64,000 bases of DNA from Prorocentrum cordatum (Eukaryota > Sar > Dinophyceae > Prorocentrales > Prorocentraceae): positions 74,501 through 138,500 of the forward strand of contig CAUYUJ010019364.1 in NCBI GenBank assembly GCA_963575745.1. Direction: 5' to 3'. The notes under the pieces are model-generated. The model ran no database searches, was not told where the DNA came from, and saw only the letters and a list, made by a program, of their open reading frames with translations. This document shows, piece after piece, positions 63,901 through 64,000 of the stretch. Made by a program: the position numbers and the translations under genes. How positions within the stretch are numbered: the stretch's first letter is position 1; each line of letters begins with the position of its first letter.

Positions 63901-64000
63901 GACGGCCACCTGACGCTGAAGCTTGGCCCTCACCAGGCTTGGGTAAGGGTTTCCACCAAGCTGGTATAGTCATACCTTCGGGGTCATGATCATCTGGAAG
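60938..64000 (-). pseudogene. Copia polyprotein: integrase and RT N-terminal part
   Basis: Open from the window edge to a TGA at 60,938-60,940 (first ATG in view at 63,973). The integrase zinc region is LHLRWHHAKEPKMRRIL with CDTCRECRAWEHPGN (about 63,400-63,540). The core catalytic triad is MDLMFYKKRTIFHIMD (first Asp, 63,350), VLYSDGEGALNND (second Asp, about 63,165-63,200) and SIESRNGILRGVIH (Glu, about 63,060-63,100). A long acidic linker follows. RT starts with SRYVYKWKFVNVG and LRLVLRGFMD, then ILASMDIDKAFLTGL (motif A; about 61,210-61,260). Ends with EFEFSQDL at the stop. The frame resumes after it. Confidence 0.9.

Larger units (their letters stand above)
59851..64000 (-). mobile_element. 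E9: Ty1/Copia-type retrotransposon, 5' part beyond the window
   Basis: Integrase comes before RT and RNase H, the defining order of Copia elements (Gypsy has the reverse). The polyprotein frame is open to the right edge of the window, so gag, protease and the 5' LTR lie outside. Only two lesions are visible: an in-frame TGA at 60,938-60,940 and a frame change near 60,860. The coding sequence has lower GC and more complex codon use than the flanking LINE and repeat DNA. Confidence 0.9.

Overview
This window looks like nuclear DNA of a dinoflagellate. The strongest evidence is the dinoflagellate trans-splicing leader (DinoSL), found as genomic relics at the 5' ends of two LINE retrotransposons (6,007-6,028 and 57,870-57,891, both read on the minus strand). 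High GC, abundant triplet and homopurine low-complexity DNA, and LINE/Copia proteins of a type common in dinoflagellate genomes fit this. I cannot name the species. I see no confident single-copy host gene, rRNA or tRNA. Nearly everything recognisable is a retroelement or a tandem repeat.

Layout. 1-3.4 kb (minus): a gag-like ORF and a reverse transcriptase (RT) fragment of an unusual retroelement, E1. 3.4-6.0 kb (minus): the 5' half of a LINE, E2, starting with a DinoSL relic. 6.2-11 kb: minisatellites of several unit lengths, including a weak array of about 200 bp units. 10.9-13.8 kb (minus): E3, a 5'-truncated LINE with RT, RNase H and a C-terminal Cys-rich motif. 15.7-23.6 kb (minus): decayed LINE E4 (endonuclease, linker, RT, C-terminal region) with a GA microsatellite inside its RT. 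23.8-26.2 kb: triplet repeats and a block of short GC-rich repeats. 26.2-30.8 kb (minus): LINE E5. 31-37 kb: purine tracts, unrecognised DNA and a diverged tandem duplication. 37.2-42.8 kb: palindromic 40-41 bp hairpins and a 2.7 kb tandem duplication of short GC repeats. 43.4-44.6 kb: an array of about 101 bp units. 45-46 kb: homopurine DNA. 46.2-49.6 kb (minus): LINE tail E6. 49.7-52.3 kb (plus): LINE E7, the only plus-strand element. 52.4-57.9 kb (minus): E8, the best-preserved LINE. 58-59.85 kb: the probable 3' UTR/LTR region of E9. 59.85-64 kb (minus): Copia element E9, running off the right edge.

How the parts work together. The LINEs encode a nucleic-acid-binding ORF1 and an ORF2 that nicks target DNA and copies the element's RNA. 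The DinoSL relics imply that their mRNAs were trans-spliced like host mRNAs before being copied back into the genome. E8 and E9 have few lesions and look youngest; the others are broken by frameshifts. Eight of nine elements lie on the minus strand. All assignments come from reading motifs by eye, without database searches.
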